From assembly GCA_016744515.1 (NCBI GenBank), contig JADGEF010000005.1, positions 1 to 43,640 on the forward strand: DNA of 43,640 bases, given 5' to 3'. Below, piece after piece: positions 1 through 8,815 of the stretch; position 1 is the first letter of the stretch; every line of letters starts with the position of its first letter. This DNA comes from Marinifilaceae bacterium (GTDB lineage Bacteria; Bacteroidota; Bacteroidia; Bacteroidales; Marinifilaceae). The notes under the pieces are model-generated. The model ran no database searches. It was not told where the DNA came from and worked only from the letters and a program-made list of their open reading frames with translations. Position numbers and translations under genes: made by a program.

Positions 1-169
1 GCATGTTCTTTTCAATTTTCTTAACACATCCTTGGCAATCCATTCCCACATTAAAAACAACAGTTTCAACTTTCTTAAGCTCTTGTTTCTGAGCAAAAGC
101 AGCTGATGTAAATAAAATGATTGCAATGGCCATTAAAGCCTTCTTTAAGTTTTGAGTTAAATTCTTCAT
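1..169 (-). CDS. Periplasmic heavy-metal-associated (HMA) domain protein, 3' end outside window
   Basis: The visible 56 residues begin with a signal peptide (about residues 1-26, ending SAAFAQ) and run into the first strand and helix of an HMA/ferredoxin-like fold. The metal-binding motif is GMDCQGC, with Cys45 and Cys48. Proteins of this type bind Cu(I) or similar soft metals through the CxxC pair; here the signal peptide places it in the periplasm. The rest of the gene lies beyond base 1. It is the last visible gene of a minus-strand run HYC_CC_PP-like protein -> TonB receptor -> HMA protein, which suggests it receives or buffers the metal handled by the receptor. The start is the ATG at 169, directly before a classical signal peptide. 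The metal is inferred and could be copper, zinc or another ion. Confidence 0.85.
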   Translation of the reverse strand, partial: MKNLTQNLKKALMAIAIILFTSAAFAQKQELKKVETVVFNVGMDCQGCVKKIEKNM

Positions 170-387
170 ATTTATTTGTTTTTTGCTTCAGACTTTATGT
201 CTTTAGCGGTTAATCTATGGTTAATATCAATGGCTCGGCAATGCTTTGCAAATACCTGATTATGAAATCATAACAAATCCTCTGCATTTTCATTAATATA
301 TTGACGATAAGCGGTTTGTAAATCAGTTTCATATCTTGATTCTCATATCTCACGATCTATTGCAATATGATAATGCTCCATTAAAGC

Positions 388-2637
388 TTATTCTCTATCA
401 ATAGTAAAACGTACTCCTAAATAGAATTTACGTTCTTGAATAGGTCCCCAAATCATAGATGCATCAAAGTTTGCTCCGTGAGGATCTCCCGCTGCAATAA
501 TAGGATGTTTCTGAGTATAGTTTCCTAAGTTCTCAACGCCAAAATAGGTTTCCCAAATTTTAAATCGCTTCGTAATTTGAGCGTTCATCACTGCATAAGC
601 AGGTGATTTCTCACGTCTCTGGTATTCAGCAGGATTTCCCGCTGTTGATGGAATACGCATATCTCCATTAATCTGAGTTGTGAAATCAAACTGCCAAATA
701 TTCATATTAGTTGAATACGACAAATTCACCAATCCTTTATATCTATTTACATAAGGGACTTTCTGAAATTCATTGTTGATATCTGCTTTTACATCAGAGA
801 ATCGAATTGCAGTTGTAACATCCAATCGATTTATAGGTTCGAATTTCAATTCTACTTGGTAGTTATTCGCAAACGACTGACCATCTAGGTTATAGAAATT
901 AACTTGATTAATATCCTGATCAACATCTACAATTACCTGATTCTGAAACTCAGTTCTATAGAAATCGGCAGATGCTGTAAAATTCTGTCCAAATAAATTG
1001 AAATACTGTGTTACACTTGCACCATAATTCCAAGCCTTCTCTTGCTTAAGGTTCGAATCAATATTAAAAGTTCTGTTAGAAGCTAATAAGAAACTATTTT
1101 CTGCAATCGGATTAGAAGTACGTCTTCCGCTACCAGCAGCAAAACGCAAGGTAGAACCTTCAGCAAACTGATATCTTAAATGTAAACGAGGTGTAATAAA
1201 ACCACCATAAACTGAATTGTGATCGTATCTCAAGCCAGTTTGTAAAGTAATTTCATCAGATGGTAACCATGTATACTCGACATAAGCTCCAGCAACCTTC
1301 TCAGATCTATTCGTCCCTCCTAATGTGTTCAAATTTTGATATAAATTATCATTAAAATCATCGTAGATAAATGATAAACCAGCCGTGTACTTATGACTTA
1401 GATTTCCGATATAGGATTGGAAAAGTAAATTAGCATATAGATTCTTCTGTTTCGCATCGTAGTTTCTCAAACCATAAAATGATTTCTGTTCGTGAGATGA
1501 GAAATTAGTAATCAACGCAATACTTCTATCATCATTTTTAGGAAATACATAACCGATTTTGGCAAAAGCTTCGTAACGACGGGTATCTATATCTATTCGA
1601 TAAGCATTATTGATATCATTTGTCTTACTCTCATCATATCCTTTTTGACCACCTATTCTCTGCTCATCAATAAACTTAACACCAAATTGAGTAATCCAAT
1701 TCTTATTAGGTTTCCAATGCCATCTGTTCACAAGATTGTACTGACGCACCATGGGATCATCAAGAAAATTATCATTATTGTGATCATTCTCTTTTTTATT
1801 ATCCTGTCCGTGAGCTAAAATCGATGTAGAAAGCTTATCAGAAAACTTAACGCCTGTCATCAAGTTAGCTTCAGACATCCCCATACTATTTCCATAAGTA
1901 TTTAGATATAGCTTTGGAGCATTTTGAGGCTTCTGGTATTCAATATTTATTTGCCCTGTAATTGATTCAAAACCATTTACAACAGAACCAACTCCTTTTG
2001 AAACCTGAATAGATTCCATCCATGGTCCTGGCACATAAGCCATTCCGTATACAGATGCTAATCCTTTAAAATTTGGATTCTTCTCAGTCATCATCTCAAT
2101 ATACTTCCCAGTAAGACCTAAAAGCTTAATTGACTTAGCTCCTGTTGCAGCATCAGCATAGGATACATCAACTGATGCATTAGTCTCAAAACTTTCAGCC
2201 AGATTACAACAGGCTGCTTTACAAAGCTCAGCTCCTGTAATACTTTGAGATTGTATTGGATTTTCTCTATCGAGAATGGTTCCTACTCTACGCTTTGATA
2301 CGACTACCTCATTTAATTCGATATTAGGTGATAATTCAATAATTAACTCTTTATCCTTAAACTCATTAACGTCAATCTCTCTGGTTTCGAATCCAACAAA
2401 CTGAACAATTAGAACTCTTGAACCTTTAGATGCAGCAAGAGTAAAATGACCGTCAACATCTGTTGCTGTTCCTTGAGTTGTATTTTTCCAAAATACTGAA
2501 GCACCAGGTAAGGGAGCTTGTTCTTTATTTGGTAATTTTTCGACAATTATACCTTCGAATATTTTTCTACTTTCATCAGCTTTCGCAATTGAAAACAATG
2601 ATAGTAGAGAAAGAAGTAAGATTAATATTCTTTTCAT
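388..2637 (-). CDS. TonB-dependent outer-membrane receptor, probably metal-related
   Basis: This 749-residue protein has a signal peptide (about 1-20), a carboxypeptidase-regulatory-like beta domain (about 24-110, with GTATDVDGHF), a plug domain (about 125-235) and a C-terminal beta-barrel ending in an aromatic-rich strand (FYLGVRFTIDRE). It should bind a substrate at the outer membrane and import it using TonB/ExbBD energy. The start of the plug carries a CxxxCC cluster (Cys139, Cys143, Cys144), unusual for a plug and suggestive of metal contact. The neighbours are a Cys/His-rich secreted protein upstream (2787-3245) and an HMA-domain protein downstream (1-169), so a metal or metal complex is the likely cargo. 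That cargo is inferred from context. Length and domain order are normal for the family. Confidence 0.9.
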   Translation of the reverse strand: MKRILILLLSLLSLFSIAKADESRKIFEGIIVEKLPNKEQAPLPGASVFWKNTTQGTATDVDGHFTLAASKGSRVLIVQFVGFETREIDVNEFKDKELIIELSPNIELNEVVVSKRRVGTILDRENPIQSQSITGAELCKAACCNLAESFETNASVDVSYADAATGAKSIKLLGLTGKYIEMMTEKNPNFKGLASVYGMAYVPGPWMESIQVSKGVGSVVNGFESITGQINIEYQKPQNAPKLYLNTYGNSMGMSEANLMTGVKFSDKLSTSILAHGQDNKKENDHNNDNFLDDPMVRQYNLVNRWHWKPNKNWITQFGVKFIDEQRIGGQKGYDESKTNDINNAYRIDIDTRRYEAFAKIGYVFPKNDDRSIALITNFSSHEQKSFYGLRNYDAKQKNLYANLLFQSYIGNLSHKYTAGLSFIYDDFNDNLYQNLNTLGGTNRSEKVAGAYVEYTWLPSDEITLQTGLRYDHNSVYGGFITPRLHLRYQFAEGSTLRFAAGSGRRTSNPIAENSFLLASNRTFNIDSNLKQEKAWNYGASVTQYFNLFGQNFTASADFYRTEFQNQVIVDVDQDINQVNFYNLDGQSFANNYQVELKFEPINRLDVTTAIRFSDVKADINNEFQKVPYVNRYKGLVNLSYSTNMNIWQFDFTTQINGDMRIPSTAGNPAEYQRREKSPAYAVMNAQITKRFKIWETYFGVENLGNYTQKHPIIAAGDPHGANFDASMIWGPIQERKFYLGVRFTIDRE

Positions 2638-2786
2638 ATACTATTACTTTTAAGATATCATGATAGAGCAGACCTATTCCACCCACAATCATGAAACATA
2701 CATGTGTGCGATTAGATTAATTTAAGTTTTTATTACTCACATATAGAGCCCAAAACTTAAGTCATTTGTTAAATAATAGATAGGAA

Positions 2787-3245
2787 TCAACAACGGTAAC
2801 AACACAATTTCTGTATTGAGATTTCTGGAGGATCAATAATCCGTTGTAGGCAGTCTCTGCTTACTGTTTTACTTGCATCGATAAAATTACACAATTGTAA
2901 ACCTGATACGATATGTAAGTCGAGACTAGAAATCGAAGAAGATTTGACCACTTTATTAAGTGATGTTTTCGGGTAATTTTTCAAATAAATTAGCTCTAAA
3001 GTACAGCAAGGGATTGCTGCATAATGAGCATGTGATGACTCTTCATGAGAATGAATACGGTGAGGAACTGGATTTGATTCACAAACGTGCATTTCATCGC
3101 CGCAGTTATCCAAATCATAAATCACATGAAAGTCATGCTGATGACAAGCCAAGCAAGAATGCTTTAACAAATTTAAACCACAAAAACCTGTTGGGTAAAA
3201 TACCAACAGGATAATTGAAATTGTATTTCTTAAGAATTTCTTCAT
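2787..3245 (-). CDS. Small Cys/His-rich secreted or membrane-anchored protein, HYC_CC_PP-like
   Basis: This 152-residue protein has an N-terminal hydrophobic segment (about 8-24) followed by a Cys/His-rich body. I see HSC at 29-31 within HSCLACHQH, a His-rich stretch around 62-74, a CC pair at 80-81 and PP at 139-140. The order H-x-C, CC, PP matches the small Bacteroidota proteins annotated HYC_CC_PP, which I recall as neighbours of metal-linked TonB receptors. The C-terminus adds CCYRC. It precedes the TonB receptor on the same strand with a 149-bp gap. A role in binding or sensing a transition metal in the periplasm is inference; no enzymatic motif is visible. Confidence 0.7.
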   Translation of the reverse strand: MKKFLRNTISIILLVFYPTGFCGLNLLKHSCLACHQHDFHVIYDLDNCGDEMHVCESNPVPHRIHSHEESSHAHYAAIPCCTLELIYLKNYPKTSLNKVVKSSSISSLDLHIVSGLQLCNFIDASKTVSRDCLQRIIDPPEISIQKLCCYRC

Positions 3246-3366
3246 TTAAAGTATTCTTCTTTTCACCAGATCTAAAATGGAACAAACTTTGTGCCAGTCT
3301 ATCAATAAGACCCTCAAAAGTAGATTATGGGTGAATTTGAAATGTTATTTATCTGTTAAAATTTGT

Positions 3367-3412
3367 TAAGAGTACTGATTCTTTCGATAAAATCGAATAA
3401 TCAGTACTCTTA
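3367..3412. terminator. Strong cruciform-like hairpin, possible terminator
   Basis: A perfect 14-bp stem (TAAGAGTACTGATT at 3367-3380 with its complement at 3399-3412) encloses a second small stem (TCGAT/ATCGA). No long T-run follows on either strand, so termination is plausible but not certain. It lies upstream of the HYC_CC_PP-like gene and could insulate that operon from minus-strand transcription arriving from the S46 peptidase operon. Confidence 0.5.
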
Positions 3413-3421
3413 AATAATTAG

Positions 3422-3577
3422 AGCAATTATCTTACTATGGGTGACAAATTGTGGCTAAAAAACTACCCAAACGGATCTAAATCTTGTTTGGGATTATAAT
3501 GAACATCTTTTCAAAGGAGAATCTTCTTTTCTAAATAAAGGAGAACAAGATTATCCTTAATGGAACGACAAATTAAT
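3422..3577 (+). pseudogene. Degenerate fragment of a six-hairpin glycosidase, paralogous to the gene at 16700
   Basis: Translating the plus strand gives YLTMGDKLWLKN, then, after a frame change, TDLNLVWDYNEHLF and GESSFL, then EQDYP, a stop and WND. The intact glycosidase at 16700-18934 carries YLTTGDKAWLKN, DDLNVVWNYHEHLF, GESSFL and EQSYPTWMD in the same order. About 50 residues can be followed. The fragment has lost several codons after WLKN, contains a frameshift and has a stop where the paralog has Thr. It has no start and no flanking coding sequence. It is the relic of a second copy or close homolog, left after deletion. Confidence 0.8.
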
Positions 3578-3585
3578 AATCTATT

Positions 3586-3685
3586 AAAAAAAAACTCAAT
3601 ATTAAATATATTTATAAAAATGCAAGTACTAATTATTGTATCTAAATTAATACTTGCGTTAGTTTTTATAAACTGATATTGAGTT
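3586..3685 (-). terminator. Long hairpin terminator of the S46 peptidase operon
   Basis: Imperfect inverted repeat arms run over about 93 bp (3593-3685). The outer stem is AACTCAATAT with its complement, and an inner stem is GCAAGTACTAAT with one mismatch. On the minus strand the stem is followed directly by nine T residues. It starts 44 bp past the stop of the S46 peptidase, so it fits a Rho-independent terminator for that operon, although the stem is much longer than usual. Confidence 0.65.
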
Positions 3686-3728
3686 AAAGACCAAATATGA
3701 GTTTTTTTTATTAATATACTAATCTTTA

Positions 3729-5861
3729 CTAGTTTAATAATTCTTTCATAATATATTTTTGATTAGCATATTTGTCTATTACCCACAAAATAAAACGTAT
3801 ATCAACACAAACAGTTTTATTCATTTCAGGATTAAAATAAATATCTCCAGCCATAGATTCCCAATTACCATCATAAGCTAATCCTATCATTTTTCCTTTA
3901 GCATTTAAAACAGGACTTCCCGAATTACCACCTGTAATATCACAATTAGCAATAAATCCAGTATATAACTTGCCATCTTTAGCTTTATACCTCCCAAAAT
4001 CTTTTTTCTCTAACATCTCTTTAATATCAGCATCTAATCGAAATTCAGGGTTATCGATTTTATTTTTTTGAAGGTAACCATCAGTCGTCGACTGGCATTT
4101 ATAGAAAACACCATCTTTAGGACTGTAACCTCCTAGAGTTCCATAGGTAATTCGCATAGTAGAATTCGCATCTGGAGCCAATTGTTTATCCTTTTGCATT
4201 TCTAATATACCATGAGTATATTTTGTTGCATAGGTTCTTATTTTTTTGTCGTATTTTCTCGAAGTCAATCTATTTTTATGAATTGCTTTCGTTATAGCAT
4301 CAACAATTACAAATGCAGGATCTTTTAATAAAACTTCTAAATTAATATGATTTAAAAAATTATTAAGACGATTTGCATCGTGCAAAATAGAATTTTCTAA
4401 TAGATAATAAGCTAAGTCGTCATAATTATCATTGTGATCTTTCAGTATTTTCGATATGATAGACGGGATGTGTTTTTTATCTGTATTCTCGAAATAATTT
4501 CTTAATCCAATACTTGTTATTTTTTTATCTAATTCAAGATCATAATCTTTATAGAATGTTTTTAGATTCCTTTTAAGTGTTTTAACTTTAGCTTCTTGAG
4601 GCTTCTTTTTAACTAATATCATCTTTAATCCTTTTAGATGCATCGCAAAAAGCAGCATATCAGAACAACCGAAAATAGATTCTCTGAAAAACTCTTCTGA
4701 TTTTCTAAAATTAGCTCTTATCGTATAATATTTTTTCAGCGAATCTAAAACTCCAATATATTTTTTCTCATGCTTAGAATATTGTCGTAATTGATTTTCT
4801 AAAGTTTTTCGTTTATTAATAACATCGTAATCTTTCAGACATTTATTTTCACCTATTGCATATTTCCAATAATTACTTGAGTTAAAATATTTAGATGCAT
4901 ATTTAATTCTAATATCATCACTTTCATTCATGGCTTTTTTAATAGCAGCCAATTTTTCGGTTCGAACTGTTATAACGGATAAGTTTTTGACATTTATCTT
5001 TTCTTCGATAGCGAAAGATGATTTATATCTATGAGTACTTCCAGGATAACCTATAACCATAGAGAAATCACCGTTTTTTACTCCTTTAGTAGATATAGGT
5101 AAAACATACTTAGGTTTATAAGGCTTATTGTCTTTAGAATATTTATTTGGTTTCCCATCAGCCGAAGCATATACTCTATAGATTGCAAAGTCAGCTTTAT
5201 TTTGAGGCCAATTCCAATTATCAGTGTCTCCACCAAACATACCAAGACATGATGGAGGGGAACTTACCAAACGAATATCGTTAAAGGTTTGGTAGTAATA
5301 AGCAAAATATTGTTTCCCTCTAAAAGTTGAATTAACACATACTTCATAACCTGATTCTTTAACTTTAGATTTTTCTACATGTTTAAAAATCTTTCTCATC
5401 ATGAAAATACTTTTATTTCCTTTATCAACTTCTATTTTGATTTTTGCATTAACTAAATCTGTTACATCTTCAACTTTAATTAGTATTGAGATGGACTTGC
5501 CTGGAATCGTTATTTCTTCATTTAATGATTTTGCCCAAAATCCATCCTTTAAATAATCATGATCTAAGCTGCTTAACTTTTGTACATCATCATAAGCACA
5601 ATGATTATTAGTCATGATCAAACCTCGATTTGAAACAAATGAAGCAGTACAAGAGCCATGATCTAATGCAACGACAGCATCTTTAATGCTTGATTTATTA
5701 AGATCATAAATATCACTTACAGATAGTTTAAGACCATAATTCTCCATTTGACTCATATTATATTGGCTGATTAAATTGATCAGCCACATGCCTTCATCTG
5801 CATATGCTCGAGTTATCGTTAATAGTAATGCGAGCACTATATATATTTTTTTCATATTCAT
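3729..5861 (-). CDS. S46 family dipeptidyl-peptidase, DPP7-like
   Basis: This 710-residue protein has a signal peptide (about 1-21, ending RAYA). It shows the S46 catalytic elements: His87 in NNHCAY, Asp224 in NKADFAIYR just after GGDTDNWNWP, and the nucleophile Ser647 in GGNSGSPV. In this family the residue equivalent to Gly673/Arg673 of Porphyromonas DPP7/DPP11 sets specificity. Here the segment reads YDGNWE with Gly665, as in DPP7, so removal of N-terminal dipeptides with a hydrophobic P1 residue is expected rather than the acidic preference of DPP11. The length is normal. It follows the polyferredoxin gene by 62 bp on the same strand and is the last gene before a strong terminator, so it may be co-transcribed with the metal island. 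What it would do there is unclear. Confidence 0.92.
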   Translation of the reverse strand: MNMKKIYIVLALLLTITRAYADEGMWLINLISQYNMSQMENYGLKLSVSDIYDLNKSSIKDAVVALDHGSCTASFVSNRGLIMTNNHCAYDDVQKLSSLDHDYLKDGFWAKSLNEEITIPGKSISILIKVEDVTDLVNAKIKIEVDKGNKSIFMMRKIFKHVEKSKVKESGYEVCVNSTFRGKQYFAYYYQTFNDIRLVSSPPSCLGMFGGDTDNWNWPQNKADFAIYRVYASADGKPNKYSKDNKPYKPKYVLPISTKGVKNGDFSMVIGYPGSTHRYKSSFAIEEKINVKNLSVITVRTEKLAAIKKAMNESDDIRIKYASKYFNSSNYWKYAIGENKCLKDYDVINKRKTLENQLRQYSKHEKKYIGVLDSLKKYYTIRANFRKSEEFFRESIFGCSDMLLFAMHLKGLKMILVKKKPQEAKVKTLKRNLKTFYKDYDLELDKKITSIGLRNYFENTDKKHIPSIISKILKDHNDNYDDLAYYLLENSILHDANRLNNFLNHINLEVLLKDPAFVIVDAITKAIHKNRLTSRKYDKKIRTYATKYTHGILEMQKDKQLAPDANSTMRITYGTLGGYSPKDGVFYKCQSTTDGYLQKNKIDNPEFRLDADIKEMLEKKDFGRYKAKDGKLYTGFIANCDITGGNSGSPVLNAKGKMIGLAYDGNWESMAGDIYFNPEMNKTVCVDIRFILWVIDKYANQKYIMKELLN

Positions 5862-5923
5862 TTTTTTTTAATATGGATGGATTTCTCCACCCATATTCAA
5901 AACAATCAAAACTAACAAAAAAA

Positions 5924-7846
5924 TTATTTTTTCACTTTAAGAGCTAATCGAGCTGGCATCGGTTTAACCGTTCCATCTTTATAATTAATATTCCAGGTAT
6001 CCGAAAATAAAGCTGTTTTAACTTCATCAAGCGTATTTTTTTCAGCTATAAACTTAACACGAAGAACTACTTTCTCATCTTCTCTCATGCATGTTTCCAA
6101 TGATACAACACCTTTTAAACAAGATAGGTGGCTGAATAAATAAGGTAGCGTACGAGTTATGATGGGTTTTTCTAAGCCTTTTATGATTAAGTCGTAATAT
6201 GACAATGGCTTACCATCATTTAATTTTAGACGTTTCTTTGATGATTGATAAAATGGTTTAAACATATTGTCTAAAAAATTCCTTCGACCAATAGATCCTG
6301 TTTGTTTATCCATTGTAATTATTTCAAACTTCAATGGAACTTTTTTCACGTGTTTGTGTGCTGAATAAACTAATTCATCCGTTTCTATGATTTCTTTTAA
6401 CTGATCCTCTGTAAAATTCTTATTAGGATCAATAAATAATTTTACTTTCACAGGACAACCATATTCGGTTTCGATTCCATAAAATCCTTCATGTTGCATA
6501 AGAAGAAGCTTTAAATAGATCACATCCATTTTTGCAAACATATTTTCTACTCCTAATGTTATTATCTTCAGAGAATCGATACCTTTTGTAAGATTTTTAA
6601 TTTTATAACGAGAAGGTGTAAACATAATTTGTCTGATTTCTTCTGCTTTAATCTTATCCTCATTATACAGAATCTTAACAGAGTTAGTCTTTACATAAGT
6701 TGATACTCCCAGAAGACCTTTTACATTACGAATTTTTCTCATAAATGCTTTAGAAGATCCGTAACAGTGAATATTCTGCAAGTGAGAATGCTCATATACT
6801 TTTGCATTTGCAAGTTCTTGTTCAGATCCCCACTTCTCATTAATTGTAGGTAACTCAAATTGAGAACCTATAACCATACCAATTATAATCAGAACTACTA
6901 CTATGGCAGCAGGAAACCATAAAGATTTAATTTTCTTAGAATAAGTAAGAGTTCCTTCAACAGGACAAGATGCTACACATTCACCACACAAATTACAATC
7001 AATATGCTTTACAACCTTAAGGTTTGCTACATCAATATCTTGAGGGCATTTAGTAGAACAAATTCCACAGTCGACACAAGAACTAGAATTTCTATTAATG
7101 TTGATAAATGGGGCATACTTAGATTCTTTTTTAGTAATCTCTATTATATAGCCAATAATACATAGCACAGCTAAAAGATAGAACCAAGGAATAGAAAGTC
7201 CTATAAGAACTAATATACTATACAATGCTATAGTACCAATAAAAATTGCTGCAAGTTTAAAAATATTAGAAAGTGCACCAAAAGGACAAATATATTTACA
7301 CCAAAACATGCGAATAAATACAGATCCTGCAAATAATAGAATAATTGATATTACAGCCATCCATACTGTTACGTCAGGATGAAAACCTGAAGCTACTGCA
7401 AAAAATGGATCAAAATTCTTACAGAATAATTCACTTGAAGTCACCGAAAAATAAACAGTTACAAACAGTAAAATATACTTTAGAGATCTAAGTCCTTGAT
7501 CAACTAAGCCTGTGACAGTTATTCGAATTTTAAATTTTTCTCCAATTTTTCCGAAATATTCAACTATGGTGCCTAGTGGACAAATGTATGAGCAAAATAA
7601 TTTACCAAATAGGATTATAGTTAAAAGCGTTACAATACCCATTACAATCTGCATACTAGTCATTGAGCAAGCTAGAGTGCCTTGATATAAGTAGGATGAT
7701 AAAGCTTGTAAACCACCAACAGGACAATAGGCTTCAAAATCTGGTTTATATCCGTCCGACCAATATTGTTTCGTAAAAATAAATATTAACCAAGCAAATA
7801 CCGATAACTGTAGTGCTAGTCTCCAATAATTAATTTTCTTTTTCAT
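5924..7846 (-). CDS. Polytopic 4Fe-4S (NapH/CcoG-like) membrane protein with HMA-like C-terminal domain
   Basis: This 640-residue protein begins with about five membrane segments (roughly 12-235) carrying CPVGG at 41 and the CxxxCP motifs CSYICP (85-90) and CKYICP (183-188). Two ferredoxin-type clusters follow: Cys257/260/263/267 and Cys284/287/290/294. A further membrane segment lies at about 311-327. After that comes a ferredoxin-like fold resembling HMA (about 355-415) whose metal loop reads HCYGSSK, keeping only one Cys (361). The far C-terminus (about 420-640) is not recognised. NapH/CcoG-type proteins move electrons across or along the inner membrane and CcoG reduces copper; an electron-transfer role in metal reduction or maturation is therefore likely. 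It is downstream of the PepSY-TM gene, with an IS110 relic between them. Confidence 0.82.
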   Translation of the reverse strand: MKKKINYWRLALQLSVFAWLIFIFTKQYWSDGYKPDFEAYCPVGGLQALSSYLYQGTLACSMTSMQIVMGIVTLLTIILFGKLFCSYICPLGTIVEYFGKIGEKFKIRITVTGLVDQGLRSLKYILLFVTVYFSVTSSELFCKNFDPFFAVASGFHPDVTVWMAVISIILLFAGSVFIRMFWCKYICPFGALSNIFKLAAIFIGTIALYSILVLIGLSIPWFYLLAVLCIIGYIIEITKKESKYAPFININRNSSSCVDCGICSTKCPQDIDVANLKVVKHIDCNLCGECVASCPVEGTLTYSKKIKSLWFPAAIVVVLIIIGMVIGSQFELPTINEKWGSEQELANAKVYEHSHLQNIHCYGSSKAFMRKIRNVKGLLGVSTYVKTNSVKILYNEDKIKAEEIRQIMFTPSRYKIKNLTKGIDSLKIITLGVENMFAKMDVIYLKLLLMQHEGFYGIETEYGCPVKVKLFIDPNKNFTEDQLKEIIETDELVYSAHKHVKKVPLKFEIITMDKQTGSIGRRNFLDNMFKPFYQSSKKRLKLNDGKPLSYYDLIIKGLEKPIITRTLPYLFSHLSCLKGVVSLETCMREDEKVVLRVKFIAEKNTLDEVKTALFSDTWNINYKDGTVKPMPARLALKVKK

Positions 7847-8021
7847 GTGTCTGTTATTTAATTTTAATTTATAACATGGAAGTCACCTAAACAATCATAC
7901 TTTTATTTGTAAAGACTTGATAATAGCTAACCTTACACGTCAATTGTTGTTTTTTTATGTTCGCTTTATTTATAGAAATGCCAGAGAATCCGTTTAATTT
8001 TTAGATATAAAATCCCTTACC

Positions 8022-8245
8022 CATCACTAGGAGATAATTTCAAATAAGTATTTTTCATTTTGGTAGCTGCCCAAACAAATTGAACTAATATTATTCGCAG
8101 ATATTTATTGTCAAGTGTTTTTCATCAGAAAATTAATTCTTATTAGCTCCTGTTTAGGGAAGAATATATGCGACTCCATCTTTTTCAATTCCAGGAATAC
8201 TTTTAAGTAAACAAGCATTCAGTTCCTGATTGGATTCTTTTATAT
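8022..8245 (-). pseudogene. IS110-family transposase C-terminal relic
   Basis: On the minus strand one frame reads CLLKSIPGIEKDGVAYILP, then a stop, TGANKN, another stop and FSDEKHL. This is the helix-hairpin-helix-like segment typical of IS110 transposases (usual form SIPGIG...IGDINRF). After a frame change comes RIILVQFVWAATKMKNTYLK, the usual LVQAAWAATK...YLK segment. The rest of the transposase is missing and at least two stops and one frameshift are present, so it is dead. It occupies the gap between the PepSY-TM and polyferredoxin genes. Bases 7847-8021, upstream of the polyferredoxin start, hold nothing else I recognise. Confidence 0.8.
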
Positions 8246-8263
8246 GAATATTTATTTAATATT

Positions 8264-8806
8264 TTAGAAATTTAGTATAGCGAATAAGATAGGTATCGAT
8301 ACACCAACTATGATCATCCATATCTGCCTTGATTTTAATTTCTTAATTACTAATACACCTGTAATACACAATAAGATTAGCCCGATTGCTAAAACATCAG
8401 CAATCAATTTCCAATACTTTAATGAGTTTGTGTGAAAAGCATCTATATAGTATATTAAAGATCTTTTTTTTGTCGATAAGTGAGCTTTACCATTTAATTC
8501 GTTTATAACAACAAATCCTCCATTATTCAAAACAATCATTATTTTATTATGATTACTTCTAAATTTCAAATAGCTATTTTTATCTAGACCTAACATTTCT
8601 AAACAAGCTTTTGCTTCTATACTATTGGTAGGAGCTATAAATTCAGGTTTCAGTTCTAACTTGGTGTATTGTTTTTCATTACCTGAACCAAATTCTTTTC
8701 TATGATTTAAAAGGATGCCTGAAATTGCATATATTAGAATCAATCCACAGAAAAAGAATCCTAAATCTCGATGTAAATTATAATTATATTTTCTCCAATT
8801 TTTCAT
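8264..8806 (-). CDS. Short PepSY-associated TM protein
   Basis: This 180-residue protein starts with KYNYNLHRDLGFF and a membrane helix (about 15-34) that ends SGILLNHR, the usual opening of PepSY-TM proteins. A soluble central domain (about 45-115) follows, then two C-terminal helices (about 133-153 and 160-178), the first ending CITGVLVIKK. PepSY-TM proteins in TonB clusters of Bacteroidota are inner-membrane partners, thought to reduce or release iron or other metals from chelates. This one is shorter than the 350-500 residues of full-length members. It starts 9 bp after the DUF6850-like gene, so the two are probably co-transcribed. Confidence 0.8.
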   Translation of the reverse strand: MKNWRKYNYNLHRDLGFFFCGLILIYAISGILLNHRKEFGSGNEKQYTKLELKPEFIAPTNSIEAKACLEMLGLDKNSYLKFRSNHNKIMIVLNNGGFVVINELNGKAHLSTKKRSLIYYIDAFHTNSLKYWKLIADVLAIGLILLCITGVLVIKKLKSRQIWMIIVGVSIPILFAILNF

Positions 8807-8815
8807 TTTCTAAAT

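Noticed and set aside
2960-3214. Plus-strand ORF of 84 codons
   Set aside because: It is antisense to the Cys/His-rich HYC_CC_PP-like gene, which has a membrane segment, motifs and operon context.
3729-5861. DPP11 (acidic-specific) assignment
   Set aside because: The specificity position is Gly665 in YDGNWE, as in DPP7, not Arg.
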